From positions 372,001-436,000 of the forward strand of contig NZ_VDMC01000001.1 of NCBI RefSeq assembly GCF_006346335.1: DNA of 64,000 bases. The letters are read 5' to 3'. Positions 46,178-55,691 of the stretch are shown here, piece by piece; the stretch's first letter is position 1; every line of letters begins with the position of its first letter. Source of the DNA: Aequorivita sinensis (GTDB lineage: Bacteria > Bacteroidota > Bacteroidia > Flavobacteriales > Flavobacteriaceae). Under the pieces are notes generated by a model. The model had not been told where the DNA came from, searched no databases, and was given only the letters and a program-made list of their open reading frames with translations. Both the position numbers and the translations under genes were made by a program.

Positions 46178-46210
46178 AGACCTGTCAGGTTTTTAAAACC
46201 TGACAGGTCT
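46178..46210. repeat. Palindromic repeat, copy 2 (CCTGTCAGGT family)
   Basis: Perfect 16-base arms around one T; the core CCTGTCAGG is shared with 4995-5023. A T run follows on the plus strand, so it could also end transcripts. It sits between the converging atpC and aldo/keto reductase genes. Confidence 0.85.
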
Positions 46211-46280
46211 TTTTCAATTTGATAATCTTTTCATTAGTATCCCTTAACCTCATAAAACCTCACAAATAGCACTTATAACC

Positions 46281-47318
46281 CTATGGAGCAGGGTTAGGAA
46301 TATTGTTATGAACAGTATTAATCTCCTTCAAAATGCTTTTTGAAAGTGTAATATTTATACATTCAATATTTTCTGAGAGTTGCGCTAAGGAAGTTGCTCC
46401 TATAATCGGAGCTGTAACAAACTTCTTCTGAAGAATAAATGCTAGTGCTAAATGAGTAAAGCTTAAATCGTAATTTTTAGCGATTTCAAAATATTGTCTC
46501 GTTGCTTCCTTTGCATTATCACTGCTATAACGACTATACTGTTTAAATTGATTTATACGGGAATTTTCATTTGCTTTTCCCGTTAAATATTTCCCTGTAA
46601 GCGTACCAAAACCTAGAGGTGAATAAGGTAAATATCCAATATCTTCGCGATGAAGGATTTCGGAAAGCCCAATTTCATCTTTTCGATTCAGTAAATTAAA
46701 AGGGTTTTGAATTGTTGCAATTTTAATACTCCCTTTTCTAGCCTCTTCCATACAACGCATCACCCCATAAGGAGTTTCGTTTGAAAGTCCGATATGGCGG
46801 ATTTTACCCTCTTTTACAAAACGCTCTAAATTGTAAAGTACTTCTGCGAAATTATCGCTCCAAGCTTCGTCTTCTTTATAGGTATAATCACGTTGCCCAA
46901 AATAATTAGTACTTCGCTCAGGCCAATGTAATTGATATAAATCTATAAAATCAGTTCGTAATCGCTTTAAACTGTTATTAATCGCTTCATCCAAAGATTT
47001 TCTACTAAAATCTAAAGGCAAACGAATATGATCCATGTTTCGGCTTGGCCCAGCAATCTTGGTTGCAATTACTATATCGTTTCTGTTTTTCTTCCTTGCT
47101 AACCAGTTTCCAATATAAGTTTCTGTTCTGCCTTGGGTCTTTGGATTGGCAGGAACTGGGTACATTTCGGCACAATCTATAAAGTTTATCCCTTTTTCGG
47201 TAGCAAAATCTAATTGTTGATGCGCTTCGGCCTCTGTATTCTGTTGCCCCCACGTCATCGTTCCAAGACAGAGTTTACTGATTTTTAAATTGGTATTTGG
47301 AAGCGTTGTGTATTTCAT
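46281..47318 (-). CDS. Aldo/keto reductase
   Basis: A 345-residue NADP(H)-dependent oxidoreductase with a TIM barrel. The tetrad is visible: Asp and Tyr in IDCAEMYPV, Lys in IVIATKIAG and His in LYQLHWPERS. The start MKYTTLPNTNLKISKLCLGT at 47318 is preferred; an upstream in-frame ATG at 47363 would add 15 residues lying in the degenerate palindromic repeat. It resembles Tas-type/YajO-like reductases; the substrate is unknown. The xth gene lies just upstream in the same direction, but the intervening palindromic repeat makes co-transcription uncertain. Confidence 0.92.
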   Translation of the reverse strand: MKYTTLPNTNLKISKLCLGTMTWGQQNTEAEAHQQLDFATEKGINFIDCAEMYPVPANPKTQGRTETYIGNWLARKKNRNDIVIATKIAGPSRNMDHIRLPLDFSRKSLDEAINNSLKRLRTDFIDLYQLHWPERSTNYFGQRDYTYKEDEAWSDNFAEVLYNLERFVKEGKIRHIGLSNETPYGVMRCMEEARKGSIKIATIQNPFNLLNRKDEIGLSEILHREDIGYLPYSPLGFGTLTGKYLTGKANENSRINQFKQYSRYSSDNAKEATRQYFEIAKNYDLSFTHLALAFILQKKFVTAPIIGATSLAQLSENIECINITLSKSILKEINTVHNNIPNPAP

Positions 47319-47338
47319 AGTATTGAATTTGATAATAC

Positions 47339-47371
47339 TTGACAGGTTTACAAAATTTGTCAAACCTGACG
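47339..47371. repeat. Degenerate copy 3 of the CCTGTCAGGT palindrome
   Basis: CAGGTTT (47343-47349) and AAACCTG (47362-47368) form the conserved ends of a less perfect copy, located between xth and the aldo/keto reductase gene. Confidence 0.6.
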
Positions 47372-47376
47372 CATTT

Positions 47377-48162
47377 TTAGAACTCTAACTCCACCAAATG
47401 CGGACAATGGTCACTGTGTTTAGCATCAGGCAAAATTACTGCTCGTTTTAAGTTGTCTTTTAAGGGTTCAGAGACCAAATTATAATCAATGCGCCAGCCT
47501 TTATTATTGTTTCTTGCATTTGCACGATAGCTCCACCAAGTATAATTATGTGGTTCTTTATTGAAATGTCTAAAACTGTCTATAAAACCGCTATTCATAA
47601 AATCGTCCAACCATTCTCTTTCTACAGGCAAGAAACCAGAAACGTTTTTATTTCTTACCGGGTCGTGAATATCAATTGCCTTGTGACAGACGTTATAATC
47701 GCCGCAAATAATCAAATTTGGGATTTCTTTTCTTAGGTCGTCGATATATTTTCGGAAATCATCCATATACGTGAGTTTGTGCTCTAAACGCTGAATATTT
47801 GTTCCACTTGGCAAATACAAACTCATTACAGAAATCTGCCCACCAGGAAGAGCAGGAGCATCAAAATCTACACGAATATTTCGCCCTTCGAAGTCCATAT
47901 AATCAATTCCAGTTCCGTATTCTACATGATTGGGGATAATTTTAGAAAATATCGCAACGCCACTATACCCTTTTTTTTGAGCACTAAACCAATAGTGATA
48001 GGGATAACCAGCCTTTTCAATTTCCGCTACATCTACTTGATCAATATTAGCTTTAGTTTCCTGAATACAAACTACATCAGGATTTGCAGCTTTTAACCAA
48101 TCGATAAATCCTTTTCGCATAGCTGCGCGAATTCCGTTTACGTTGTATGAGATTATTTTCAT
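47377..48162 (-). CDS. xth: Exodeoxyribonuclease III
   Basis: A 261-residue AP endonuclease and 3'-5' exonuclease for base excision repair. Conserved stretches: MKIISYNVNGIRAAMRKGF, VCIQETKANID with catalytic Glu34, SLYLPSGTN, ICGDYNVCHKAIDIHDP, and the C-terminal AKHSDHCPHLVELEF with the catalytic Asp-His. Length is normal. It is transcribed toward the aldo/keto reductase gene. No perfect -7 element was seen (TATCTTGC lies about 60-70 bp upstream). Confidence 0.96.
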   Translation of the reverse strand: MKIISYNVNGIRAAMRKGFIDWLKAANPDVVCIQETKANIDQVDVAEIEKAGYPYHYWFSAQKKGYSGVAIFSKIIPNHVEYGTGIDYMDFEGRNIRVDFDAPALPGGQISVMSLYLPSGTNIQRLEHKLTYMDDFRKYIDDLRKEIPNLIICGDYNVCHKAIDIHDPVRNKNVSGFLPVEREWLDDFMNSGFIDSFRHFNKEPHNYTWWSYRANARNNNKGWRIDYNLVSEPLKDNLKRAVILPDAKHSDHCPHLVELEF

Positions 48163-48368
48163 ATAAAATGCCCTGATGTCGGGTATTTCTTTTGGGAGTT
48201 AAGTAATTATTTTAAGCTTGCAAGATAAATATCTCAACAGCTATTAACAACCAATACTTTATTACATTAAGTATTTAAATTTGTTTTAAAAAATTCCAAC
48301 CTCCTCGGGATTGAGATTGTATTTTTACCCTATCAAAATAAAAAGCCAAACGAATAGTTTTATAGTTA

Positions 48369-51300
48369 ATGAAGTTAATCCTGTCCATTTTCATTTTTAC
48401 GTTCGTAGCAATAGGCTATGCACAGGATATTAATTCAAATTATATTGAGAAAAAATTTGCGGTAAGAGATACAGTAGCAATTGATAGTGCTGGAATAAAC
48501 CCTAAAAAGTTCAACATCTTCGACAAAGAAGGAAATGAGCTAGATCCCTTTAGTTATTTAATAGATTTTAAAAAAGGAAGGATAATTTTTCCTTCCCGTA
48601 CTGAAGATGAAGCCGATGGAATACTTCGAAGAGAAGACTCTGTGACCATTCAGTATTTAAAGTATCCTGATTTTCTTACCCGAGATTATTTCGCACTAGA
48701 CCCAAAAATAATTGTTGAAAACACAGGGCGGATTGATAAACTATATTCTCTACAAGAAAGCACTAACAAAAACACCTTTACACCTTTTGATGGATTGAAT
48801 ACATCTGGAAGTATTTCACGAGGTATCACCATTGGAAACAATCAAAATGCAGTTGTTAATAGTCAGTTAGATTTACAGATAACGGGGAAATTAAGTGATA
48901 AGGTTTCGATTCGTGCTTCTATTCAGGATGCAAATATTCCCACCCAAGAAGGCGGTTATTCACAGAGTTTAAATGAATTTGATCAGATTTTCATAGAGCT
49001 TTTTGGGGAAAATTGGAATATACGGGCAGGAGATATAGATCTTCAAAACAATAATAGCTACTTCGGAAGATTTACGAAAAAAGTGCAAGGGATTTCTCTT
49101 GGCGGGACTTTTAACAATGAGGACGGTTCCAAAATTTCAGCTTTTGCTTCTGGGGCATTAGTTAAAGGTGTTTTTTCTAAAAGTGAATTTGTTGGACAAG
49201 AAGGAAACCAAGGACCATATAAACTCGTAGGTCCTAACGGAGAGCTTTATATTTTAGTTGTTTCAGGTAGTGAGCGAGTTTATGTAAACGGACTGCTCTT
49301 AAATAGAGGCGAAAACGAAGATTACGTAATTGATTACAATGCTGGTGAAATAAAATTTAATCCTACTTATCCTATAACTAGCGATATGCGAATTACTGTA
49401 GAATATCAATATACCGATAGAAGCTACACGCGTTTTATTGGCTATGGAGGTGGGAATTATTCAAGTGATAAATTGGACTTAGGTGTATATGTTTATTCTG
49501 AAAATGATGCAAAAAATCAGCCCTTGCAACAAAGTCTTTCGGAAGAACAAGTGGCAATTTTAAAAGCAGCTGGAGATGATAAGGATTTAATGACAGCACC
49601 ATCAGCGGTTCCTGATACGTATTCTGAAAACAAAATTCTCTACAAAAAAGTAATTATCAATGGGGAGGAAATTTTCGTGTTTTCAAATAATCCAGAAGAC
49701 GAACTTTACAGTGTGCGTTTCTCACTGGTTGGAAGTAACAACGGTAATTATGTAATAGCCGATAATAACGCTATCAGCAGAATTTTTGAATATAAACCTC
49801 CTGTAAATGGTGTCCCACAAGGAAATTATGAGCCAATTGTTAAATTAAATGCTCCAATAAAACTTCAAATAGGTGGTTTAAATGGAAGTTATCATCCTTC
49901 CGATAAAACTCAAATAGATTTTGAAGTTGCAGGTAGTAAAAACGACCTCAATTTGTTTAGCGATATAGACGATTCAAATAACGATGGTTTTGCAGGAAGA
50001 TTAGCTTTTAAACAACGTGTATTAACTTCAGTAGATACACTAAAAGTTGATGCATTTGGTTCGTTAGACTTTGTACAAAAAGATTTTAAAACCATCGAAA
50101 ACCTTTACAATATTGAGTTTAACAGAGATTGGAACCTAATAAACCCTCAAGGAAATCAAAGCTTTGTAATTTCTGGAGTTGAATTTTCACATCCAAAAAA
50201 TGGAAGAGGTAGGTATGAATTTCAAAATTTGAATTATTCTGAAAACTTCAATGGGACGCGTCATGTAATTGCATCAGAGATTAAGCTAAATAAATTCCGG
50301 TTAAGAACAAACGGAAGTTTATTAAATAGCAAAGCCGATTCAATTACATCAAATTTCTTTCGACTGAACAATACTGCAACATATTCGTTGGACAAAGCTT
50401 GGATTGGCGCTAAAACGGCTTTAGAAGACAACCAGATTAAAGATATCCTTCGCGATAGTATTTCCCCTACAAGTCAAAAATTTAGCGCTTATGAGGCTTA
50501 TATGGGCGTAGGAGATAGCACGCAAGTTTTTGTAGAAACTGGTTACCAATATCGGGTGAATGATAGTGTTAGAAACAACAGGCTTCAAAAAGTAAATTCA
50601 TCGCATACATTTTACTTAAAGTCGCGATTGATAAATACTGACAACACTCAACTTTCTGCTTTTGCTAATTACAGAACGCTTAAGTATGAACCTAAAGTAG
50701 GAGACGAAACTGGATTGAGTCAAGAAATTCCTACAATTGAAACTAAGCGTGAAATAGACCGTTCGTTAAACTCCAGAATTATTTACAACCAAGCGTTGTT
50801 GCAAGGGGGAATTCGATGGAATACTACTTTAGAATCTAACAATGGGGTTATTCCACAGCAGGAATTCACATATGTTAAGACCGAAGCAGGGCAGGGTGTT
50901 TACACTTGGATTGATTATAATAATAATGGAATTCAAGAATTAGAAGAATTTGAAGTAGCGCAGTTTCAAGATCAAGCGGAATACATTAGGATATTACTAC
51001 CCAATCAAGTTTTCTTAAAAATCCGTCAGAATAAATTCAGTCAGATACTTACTTTAAATCCTCAAAAATGGTTGAATGAAGAGGGTTTTAAAAAGTTTCT
51101 TTCTCACTTTTACAATCAAACTTCATACATTCTAGATAGAAAAGTAAAACGAAGAAATGATGCTTTTAATATTAACCCTTTTAAAGATGGAGGGGAGGAC
51201 CAACTTGGGTTGATTTCAAATTTTAGAAATGCGTTATTTTTCAATCGCGGAAAACAGCATTTTACTACTAGCTACACTTATATTTCATCGTCTAGTGACA

Positions 51301-51854
51301 ATCTGCTTGCTATTGGCTTACAACAAAACAAATCGAAAAGTCATCAGCTAAACTTTAATCACAAGATTAAAGAAAGCTGGTTGATGAATTTTAAAAGTCA
51401 AATTAGCAATAATGAAAGTCTTTCAGAAAATTTTGCAAATAGAAATTACCAACTTGAATCATATTCTTTCAATCCAAAAATATCGTATTTATTGAGCCAG
51501 CAAACTCGATTTGATGTTTTTTATGAATTTGAAAACCAATCGAATAAATTAGGCGAAATGGAAAAATTGGACCAACAAGTTATAGGGTTTTCTTTTGCTT
51601 ATTCCAATGCTGAAAAGGTTTCTATAAATGGAGAATTTAATTATATCAATAACAAATTTGAAGGAAGTCCATTTTCTCCTGTAGCATATCAAATGTTGGA
51701 AGGCCTACAACCAGGAACTAACTTTACTTGGCGGATGCTTTTACAAAAACGAATAACTAAATATTTGGATGCTAACCTATCCTATTTTGGACGTAAAAGC
51801 GAAACTACTAAAACAGTACATACAGGAAGTGTGCAGTTGAGAGCTTATTTTTAG
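48369..51854 (+). CDS. Large outer-membrane protein, SprA-like in its periplasmic part
   Basis: A 1161-residue exported protein: signal peptide about 1-19 (AIGYAQD), then a beta-rich region. Residues about 140-235 (SGSISRGITIGNNQNAVVNS, VSIRASIQDANIPTQEGGYS) and about 295-350 (GSERVYVNGLLLNRGE and DYVIDYNAGEIKFNP) recall segments of the type IX translocon protein SprA, though SprA is about twice as long. The C-terminal half has many alternating amphipathic strands and ends in GSVQLRAYF, a barrel-type terminus. A full-length outer-membrane beta-barrel of unknown function is the best call. A small lipoprotein gene follows. Confidence 0.8.
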   Translation: MKLILSIFIFTFVAIGYAQDINSNYIEKKFAVRDTVAIDSAGINPKKFNIFDKEGNELDPFSYLIDFKKGRIIFPSRTEDEADGILRREDSVTIQYLKYPDFLTRDYFALDPKIIVENTGRIDKLYSLQESTNKNTFTPFDGLNTSGSISRGITIGNNQNAVVNSQLDLQITGKLSDKVSIRASIQDANIPTQEGGYSQSLNEFDQIFIELFGENWNIRAGDIDLQNNNSYFGRFTKKVQGISLGGTFNNEDGSKISAFASGALVKGVFSKSEFVGQEGNQGPYKLVGPNGELYILVVSGSERVYVNGLLLNRGENEDYVIDYNAGEIKFNPTYPITSDMRITVEYQYTDRSYTRFIGYGGGNYSSDKLDLGVYVYSENDAKNQPLQQSLSEEQVAILKAAGDDKDLMTAPSAVPDTYSENKILYKKVIINGEEIFVFSNNPEDELYSVRFSLVGSNNGNYVIADNNAISRIFEYKPPVNGVPQGNYEPIVKLNAPIKLQIGGLNGSYHPSDKTQIDFEVAGSKNDLNLFSDIDDSNNDGFAGRLAFKQRVLTSVDTLKVDAFGSLDFVQKDFKTIENLYNIEFNRDWNLINPQGNQSFVISGVEFSHPKNGRGRYEFQNLNYSENFNGTRHVIASEIKLNKFRLRTNGSLLNSKADSITSNFFRLNNTATYSLDKAWIGAKTALEDNQIKDILRDSISPTSQKFSAYEAYMGVGDSTQVFVETGYQYRVNDSVRNNRLQKVNSSHTFYLKSRLINTDNTQLSAFANYRTLKYEPKVGDETGLSQEIPTIETKREIDRSLNSRIIYNQALLQGGIRWNTTLESNNGVIPQQEFTYVKTEAGQGVYTWIDYNNNGIQELEEFEVAQFQDQAEYIRILLPNQVFLKIRQNKFSQILTLNPQKWLNEEGFKKFLSHFYNQTSYILDRKVKRRNDAFNINPFKDGGEDQLGLISNFRNALFFNRGKQHFTTSYTYISSSSDNLLAIGLQQNKSKSHQLNFNHKIKESWLMNFKSQISNNESLSENFANRNYQLESYSFNPKISYLLSQQTRFDVFYEFENQSNKLGEMEKLDQQVIGFSFAYSNAEKVSINGEFNYINNKFEGSPFSPVAYQMLEGLQPGTNFTWRMLLQKRITKYLDANLSYFGRKSETTKTVHTGSVQLRAYF

Positions 51855-51929
51855 TAAGAATTATGCTAAATCATTTCTTTAAAAATAGGTTCAATTTTGT
51901 ATCTTCATAAATCAAAAACACATCAATAA

Positions 51930-52289
51930 ATGATATTTAAAACAACTTTAGCACTCTTCTCAGTATTTATAATTTCTTGTGGTCCCATGCAAAACCAACC
52001 TGCGGGTGATGAGAATAATTCATCAGAAATGGAAGCAAAAAAAATGATAGCGGAAGGGTATTTGGCAGGGAAAATTATTTACTCAAACTTAAAAGACGAT
52101 TGTGAATATACCATCCAATTGGAAAGTGGTGAAAGAGGAATTTACTACGTTGATCCTGTGAATTTAAAAGAAAAATTTAAACAAGAGAATCAAGCTGTAT
52201 GGGTAAAATATAATGGCTTAAGACAGATGAATAGATGTAATAAAGCGATTCCAGTAGAAGTTACTTCAATTGTAAATAGAACAGAATAA
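51930..52289 (+). CDS. Small lipoprotein of unknown function
   Basis: A 119-residue lipoprotein (lipobox IISC, Cys17) with a polar linker (GDENNSSEMEAKKMIAEG) and a compact beta domain (about 42-115: GYLAGKIIYSNLKDDCEYTI, QAVWVKYNGLRQMNRCNKAI) whose two cysteines could form a disulphide. Not recognised as a named family. It lies 75 bp after the large outer-membrane protein, same strand, and may be its partner; a weak -7-like TATCTTCA sits upstream. Ended by a bidirectional terminator. Confidence 0.75.
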   Translation: MIFKTTLALFSVFIISCGPMQNQPAGDENNSSEMEAKKMIAEGYLAGKIIYSNLKDDCEYTIQLESGERGIYYVDPVNLKEKFKQENQAVWVKYNGLRQMNRCNKAIPVEVTSIVNRTE

Positions 52290-52304
52290 TTACTTCTTAG
52301 GTAT

Positions 52305-52336
52305 AAAAAAGGAGGATATTTAGTTATCCTCCTCTT
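52305..52336. terminator. Terminator between the lipoprotein gene and glyS
   Basis: Arms GGAGGATA (52311-52318) and TATCCTCC (52325-52332), preceded by an A run that reads as T on the minus strand, so it suits glyS as well. Confidence 0.75.
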
Positions 52337-52368
52337 CTTGAAATATAGAATTAACCACTTAAAAAAAA

Positions 52369-53907
52369 CTATTTAGAAAGCCAACTTTGGTATGAGATGG
52401 TTTCCTTCATTTTATCTGAAATTTCAGAAATACTAATTCTTTCCTGTTCCATTGTGTCTCTGTTACGGATGGTTACTGTATTATCTTCAATTGTTTGATG
52501 ATCTACTGTAATACAGAAAGGTGTTCCAGCTGCATCTTGACGGCGGTAACGTCTTCCTACGGCATCTTTTTCGTCGTAAGCTACGTTGTAATCCCATTTA
52601 AGAGTATCGATAATCTGTTGTGCAATTTCTGGAAGTCCATCTTTCTTAACAAGAGGAAGAACTGCAGCTTTTACCGGTGCTAAAATTGCTGGTATTTTTA
52701 ATACTGTACGCGTGCTTCCATCCTCTAATGTTTCTTCTTGAAGTGAATTACTCAAAACAGCAAGGAACATTCTGTCTAAACCTATTGAAGTTTCAACTAC
52801 GTAAGGAACATAGCTTTTATTCATCTCATGATCGAAAAACTGTAACTTCTTACCAGAGAATTTTTCGTGAGCTTTAAGGTCGAAATCTGTTCTTGAATGA
52901 ATTCCTTCTAATTCTTTAAATCCGAAAGGATAGTTAAATTCGATATCTGCAGCTGCATTTGCGTAATGTGCAAGTTTATCGTGGTCGTGGAAACGGTAAT
53001 TTTCTTCTCCCATTCCTAATGAAAGGTGCCATTTTAAGCGTGTTTCCTTCCAGTATTCGTACCATTTAAGTTCTTCTCCAGGACGAACAAAGAATTGCAT
53101 TTCCATTTGTTCAAACTCTCTCATTCGAAAGATAAACTGTCGTGCTACAATCTCGTTACGGAAAGCTTTCCCTGTTTGAGCGATTCCGAATGGAATTTTC
53201 ATTCTTCCACTCTTTTGAATATTCAAAAAGTTTACAAAGATACCTTGAGCAGTTTCTGGGCGTAGGTAAAGATCCATCGCGCTATCTGCTGAAGCACCAA
53301 GTTTAGTTCCAAACATAAGGTTGAACTGACGCACCTCTGTCCAGTTTTTCGATCCAGTTTCTGGATCTGCAATACCGAGCTCTTCAATCAACGCTTTTAC
53401 GTCTGCTAAGTCTTCTTTTTCAAGTGAACTAGCCATACGCTCTAAAACAGTGCGTTGTTCTGTTAGATATCTTATAACACGAGGATTTGTAGAAACAAAC
53501 TCTTCTTCATTAAAACTATCGCCAAAACGCTTTCTTGCCTTTTCAATTTCTTTTTGCGCTTTTTGATAAAGCTTTTCAGCATAATCTTCAATAAGCACAT
53601 CGGCGCGATAGCGTTTTTTTGAATCCTTATTGTCGATTAAAGGATCATTAAAAGCATCCACGTGTCCCGAAGCCTTCCAAGTTGTTGGATGCATCAATAT
53701 CGAAGAATCTATACCTACAATATTTTGATGCATATACACCATGCTTCGCCACCAATATTCGCGAATGTTTTTCTTTAATTCTACACCATTTTGAGCGTAA
53801 TCGTAAACAGCACTAAGTCCGTCGTAAATTTCGCTAGATGCAAATATGTAACCGTATTCCCTTGCGTGGGAAACTACTTTTTTAAAATGATCGTCGTTGT
53901 TTGCCAT
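52369..53907 (-). CDS. glyS: Glycyl-tRNA synthetase (alpha2 type)
   Basis: A 512-residue class II synthetase of the dimeric, eukaryote-like form. Motifs: EYGYIFASSEIYDGLSAVYD near the start, LRPETAQGIFVNF and KIPFGIAQTGKAFRNEI (motif 2 region), FRMREFEQMEMQFFV, and SIGLDRMFLAVL (motif 3), then an anticodon-binding domain ending KETISYQSWLSK. The start MANNDDHFKKVV at 53907 is preferred to the ATG at 53934 because the 27 extra bases contain the -7 element. Monocistronic between two terminators. Confidence 0.96.
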   Translation of the reverse strand: MANNDDHFKKVVSHAREYGYIFASSEIYDGLSAVYDYAQNGVELKKNIREYWWRSMVYMHQNIVGIDSSILMHPTTWKASGHVDAFNDPLIDNKDSKKRYRADVLIEDYAEKLYQKAQKEIEKARKRFGDSFNEEEFVSTNPRVIRYLTEQRTVLERMASSLEKEDLADVKALIEELGIADPETGSKNWTEVRQFNLMFGTKLGASADSAMDLYLRPETAQGIFVNFLNIQKSGRMKIPFGIAQTGKAFRNEIVARQFIFRMREFEQMEMQFFVRPGEELKWYEYWKETRLKWHLSLGMGEENYRFHDHDKLAHYANAAADIEFNYPFGFKELEGIHSRTDFDLKAHEKFSGKKLQFFDHEMNKSYVPYVVETSIGLDRMFLAVLSNSLQEETLEDGSTRTVLKIPAILAPVKAAVLPLVKKDGLPEIAQQIIDTLKWDYNVAYDEKDAVGRRYRRQDAAGTPFCITVDHQTIEDNTVTIRNRDTMEQERISISEISDKMKETISYQSWLSK

Positions 53908-53911
53908 GTCA

Positions 53912-53919
53912 CAAAAATA
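53912..53919 (-). promoter_or_regulatory. -7 element almost abutting the glyS start
   Basis: Minus strand TATTTTTG (TAnnTTTG) ends 4 bp before the glyS ATG, predicting a leaderless or very short 5' end. The -33 region is weak. Confidence 0.5.
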
Positions 53920-53969
53920 GGAAAGTCCCCTCAACCTTCGAAGAGAGAACTTGATTTTTTTTATTATTA

Positions 53970-54001
53970 AAAAACCATTGCAAAAATTGCAATGGTTTTA
54001 G
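53970..54001 (-). terminator. Terminator after the coiled-coil membrane protein gene
   Basis: Arms ACCATTGCAA and TTGCAATGGT around a 3-base loop (53974-53996), with a T run on the minus strand. Confidence 0.8.
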
Positions 54002-54055
54002 TTTTAATTTTAGCCAAACATAATGAATTTTATATCAAAATGTATATTTCATCGG

Positions 54056-54943
54056 CTATTTCAATTCCATTGTTGTTGTTCCAATTTGATTTGGTCCATC
54101 AAAAATATTAATTGTATATCTACCTTCAACTAGGTTTGCTTCTTTTGAATTAACTAATATACAAACGTCTAGTGCTTCGTTTTCGTAAAAAACATTTGTA
54201 GAGGCACTGTAGTTTAAGTTTTTATCTTCAAATTGTTTTACTGTATCATCACCCATCATAACATTTTTAGGGTTGATAACTTGAATGTAAATAATTCTGT
54301 CTCCGCTTTTAGCAATTGAGTTTGGAGCTAGTGTAAAACAAGCTCTAATTTTATCTGCACGGCTTGAACGTCTTGTATCTACAACTTTTCCGCTGTTTCT
54401 AATAATTACAGCTTCCCCTCTTAGGTTTGTAGCTTTAACAATTGATCCTTTTTTCAAGATTTCATTCATTGCTTCGTTCTCCTGACTTACAGAATCTACC
54501 ACCATCCTAGTATTATCCAACTCTAAGAAAGTACTATCGCGCTCCATAGCAAGTCTTTTATTGGCAGCAATTAAACTATCAGCTCGTTTAAATAGCATAG
54601 CTCTTTCTTGCTTTAATCTACCAACCTCAACTTTATATCTCTGGATTAATCCGATATTAGCCTTAGCATCTTTAACAGAATCTAATAGCACATTTATTCT
54701 TTCACGCGCGGCCAATAAGTCTTTATCTTTTAACTCATTATCTTTAATTACTTCATCATAATTGGCGATTAACCCTTCAAGTTCTTTCTCTATAGACTCT
54801 TTTTCAGTTTCTAGATTAGAAATTGTAGATTTATTCTCATTAAATAATGTTACAGTATATACTGCTAATGCAATGAGTAGTAGTGAAAGAACTCCTATAA
54901 GGATCTTAAATTTACCACTATTATTTTCATTTTCTGTGCTCAT
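54056..54943 (-). CDS. Membrane-anchored coiled-coil protein of unknown function
   Basis: A 295-residue protein: a short cytoplasmic N-terminus, one membrane helix (about 13-33, ILIGVLSLLLIALAVYTVTL) and a long periplasmic coiled coil (about 35-165, rich in Glu/Lys/Leu heptads such as LETEKESIEKELEGLIANYD). A beta-rich C-terminal domain (about 170-295: VKATNLRGEAVIIRNSGKVV, RIIYIQVINPKNVMMGDD) follows. I recall it as conserved in Flavobacteriia beside glyS and comF, but know no function. The topology is that of an envelope scaffold or adaptor. Confidence 0.8.
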   Translation of the reverse strand: MSTENENNSGKFKILIGVLSLLLIALAVYTVTLFNENKSTISNLETEKESIEKELEGLIANYDEVIKDNELKDKDLLAARERINVLLDSVKDAKANIGLIQRYKVEVGRLKQERAMLFKRADSLIAANKRLAMERDSTFLELDNTRMVVDSVSQENEAMNEILKKGSIVKATNLRGEAVIIRNSGKVVDTRRSSRADKIRACFTLAPNSIAKSGDRIIYIQVINPKNVMMGDDTVKQFEDKNLNYSASTNVFYENEALDVCILVNSKEANLVEGRYTINIFDGPNQIGTTTMELK

Positions 54944-55028
54944 AATTTAATTGTATTTAGTATAATTGGTAAATGTAGGTAGGTATTTCTTTAACAAACG
55001 TTTATAAAATGATAAAACTTCATAAAAA

Positions 55029-55691
55029 ATGTTAAATCTACTCTTTCCTAAAATATGTTATAGTTGTCATAATCCATTACTCAAGGGAGAAAAAACAGTT
55101 TGTATTGCATGTATTCATTCCCTACCTATAGCTTCGTTTCACAAAAATGAAAGTAATTTTTTAAAAAATAAGTTTTATGGAAGATTTTTAGTAAAAAATG
55201 CAACATCCCTACTTTATTTTCAAAAAAGAGGAATAACTCAGGAATTACTTCACAACTTAAAATATCGTGGAAAGGAGGATATTAGTTATTTTTTTGGCAA
55301 ATGGCTTGGTGCAGAATTGGCCGAGTGTGAAAATTACAATAAAATAGATTTGGTAATTCCGGTTCCATTACACAAACAGAAATTAAAGAAAAGAGGTTAT
55401 AATCAAGTGGAAGGGTTTGGAAAAGAAATTGCCTTAGCCCTTGACGTAGCCTATCGTGATGATATTTTAATTAAAATTTCAAAATCTGGTTCTCAAGTTT
55501 TTAAAACAAGAATGCTCCGTTTTGAAACTGAAGAAGTCTTTTCCATACAGAAATTAGAAGATATTAAAAACAAACATATTCTATTAGTAGACGACATTAT
55601 CACCACAGGTGCAACGCTCGAAAAATGTGCACTGCAGTTGCTTAAAGGAGAGAATGTAAACATTAGTATAGCAACGATTGCTGTTGCATAA
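55029..55691 (+). CDS. ComF family protein
   Basis: A 220-residue ComF/GntX-type protein. An N-terminal zinc ribbon uses Cys10, Cys13, Cys25 and Cys28 (ICYSCHN, TVCIACIH). The phosphoribosyltransferase domain carries the PRPP motif ILLVDDIITTGATLEKC (about 184-200). In naturally competent bacteria ComF is needed for DNA uptake; elsewhere the role is unclear. No other com genes are nearby. It lies about 86 bp from the divergent coiled-coil gene. Confidence 0.92.
   Translation: MLNLLFPKICYSCHNPLLKGEKTVCIACIHSLPIASFHKNESNFLKNKFYGRFLVKNATSLLYFQKRGITQELLHNLKYRGKEDISYFFGKWLGAELAECENYNKIDLVIPVPLHKQKLKKRGYNQVEGFGKEIALALDVAYRDDILIKISKSGSQVFKTRMLRFETEEVFSIQKLEDIKNKHILLVDDIITTGATLEKCALQLLKGENVNISIATIAVA

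Noticed and set aside
47319-47363. Longer aldo/keto reductase from the ATG at 47363
   Set aside because: The added 15 codons run through a degenerate palindromic repeat, while MKYTTLPNT is the usual family start.
53908-53934. Longer glyS N-terminus from the ATG at 53934
   Set aside because: The nine added residues match no family start and their codons contain the -7 promoter element.
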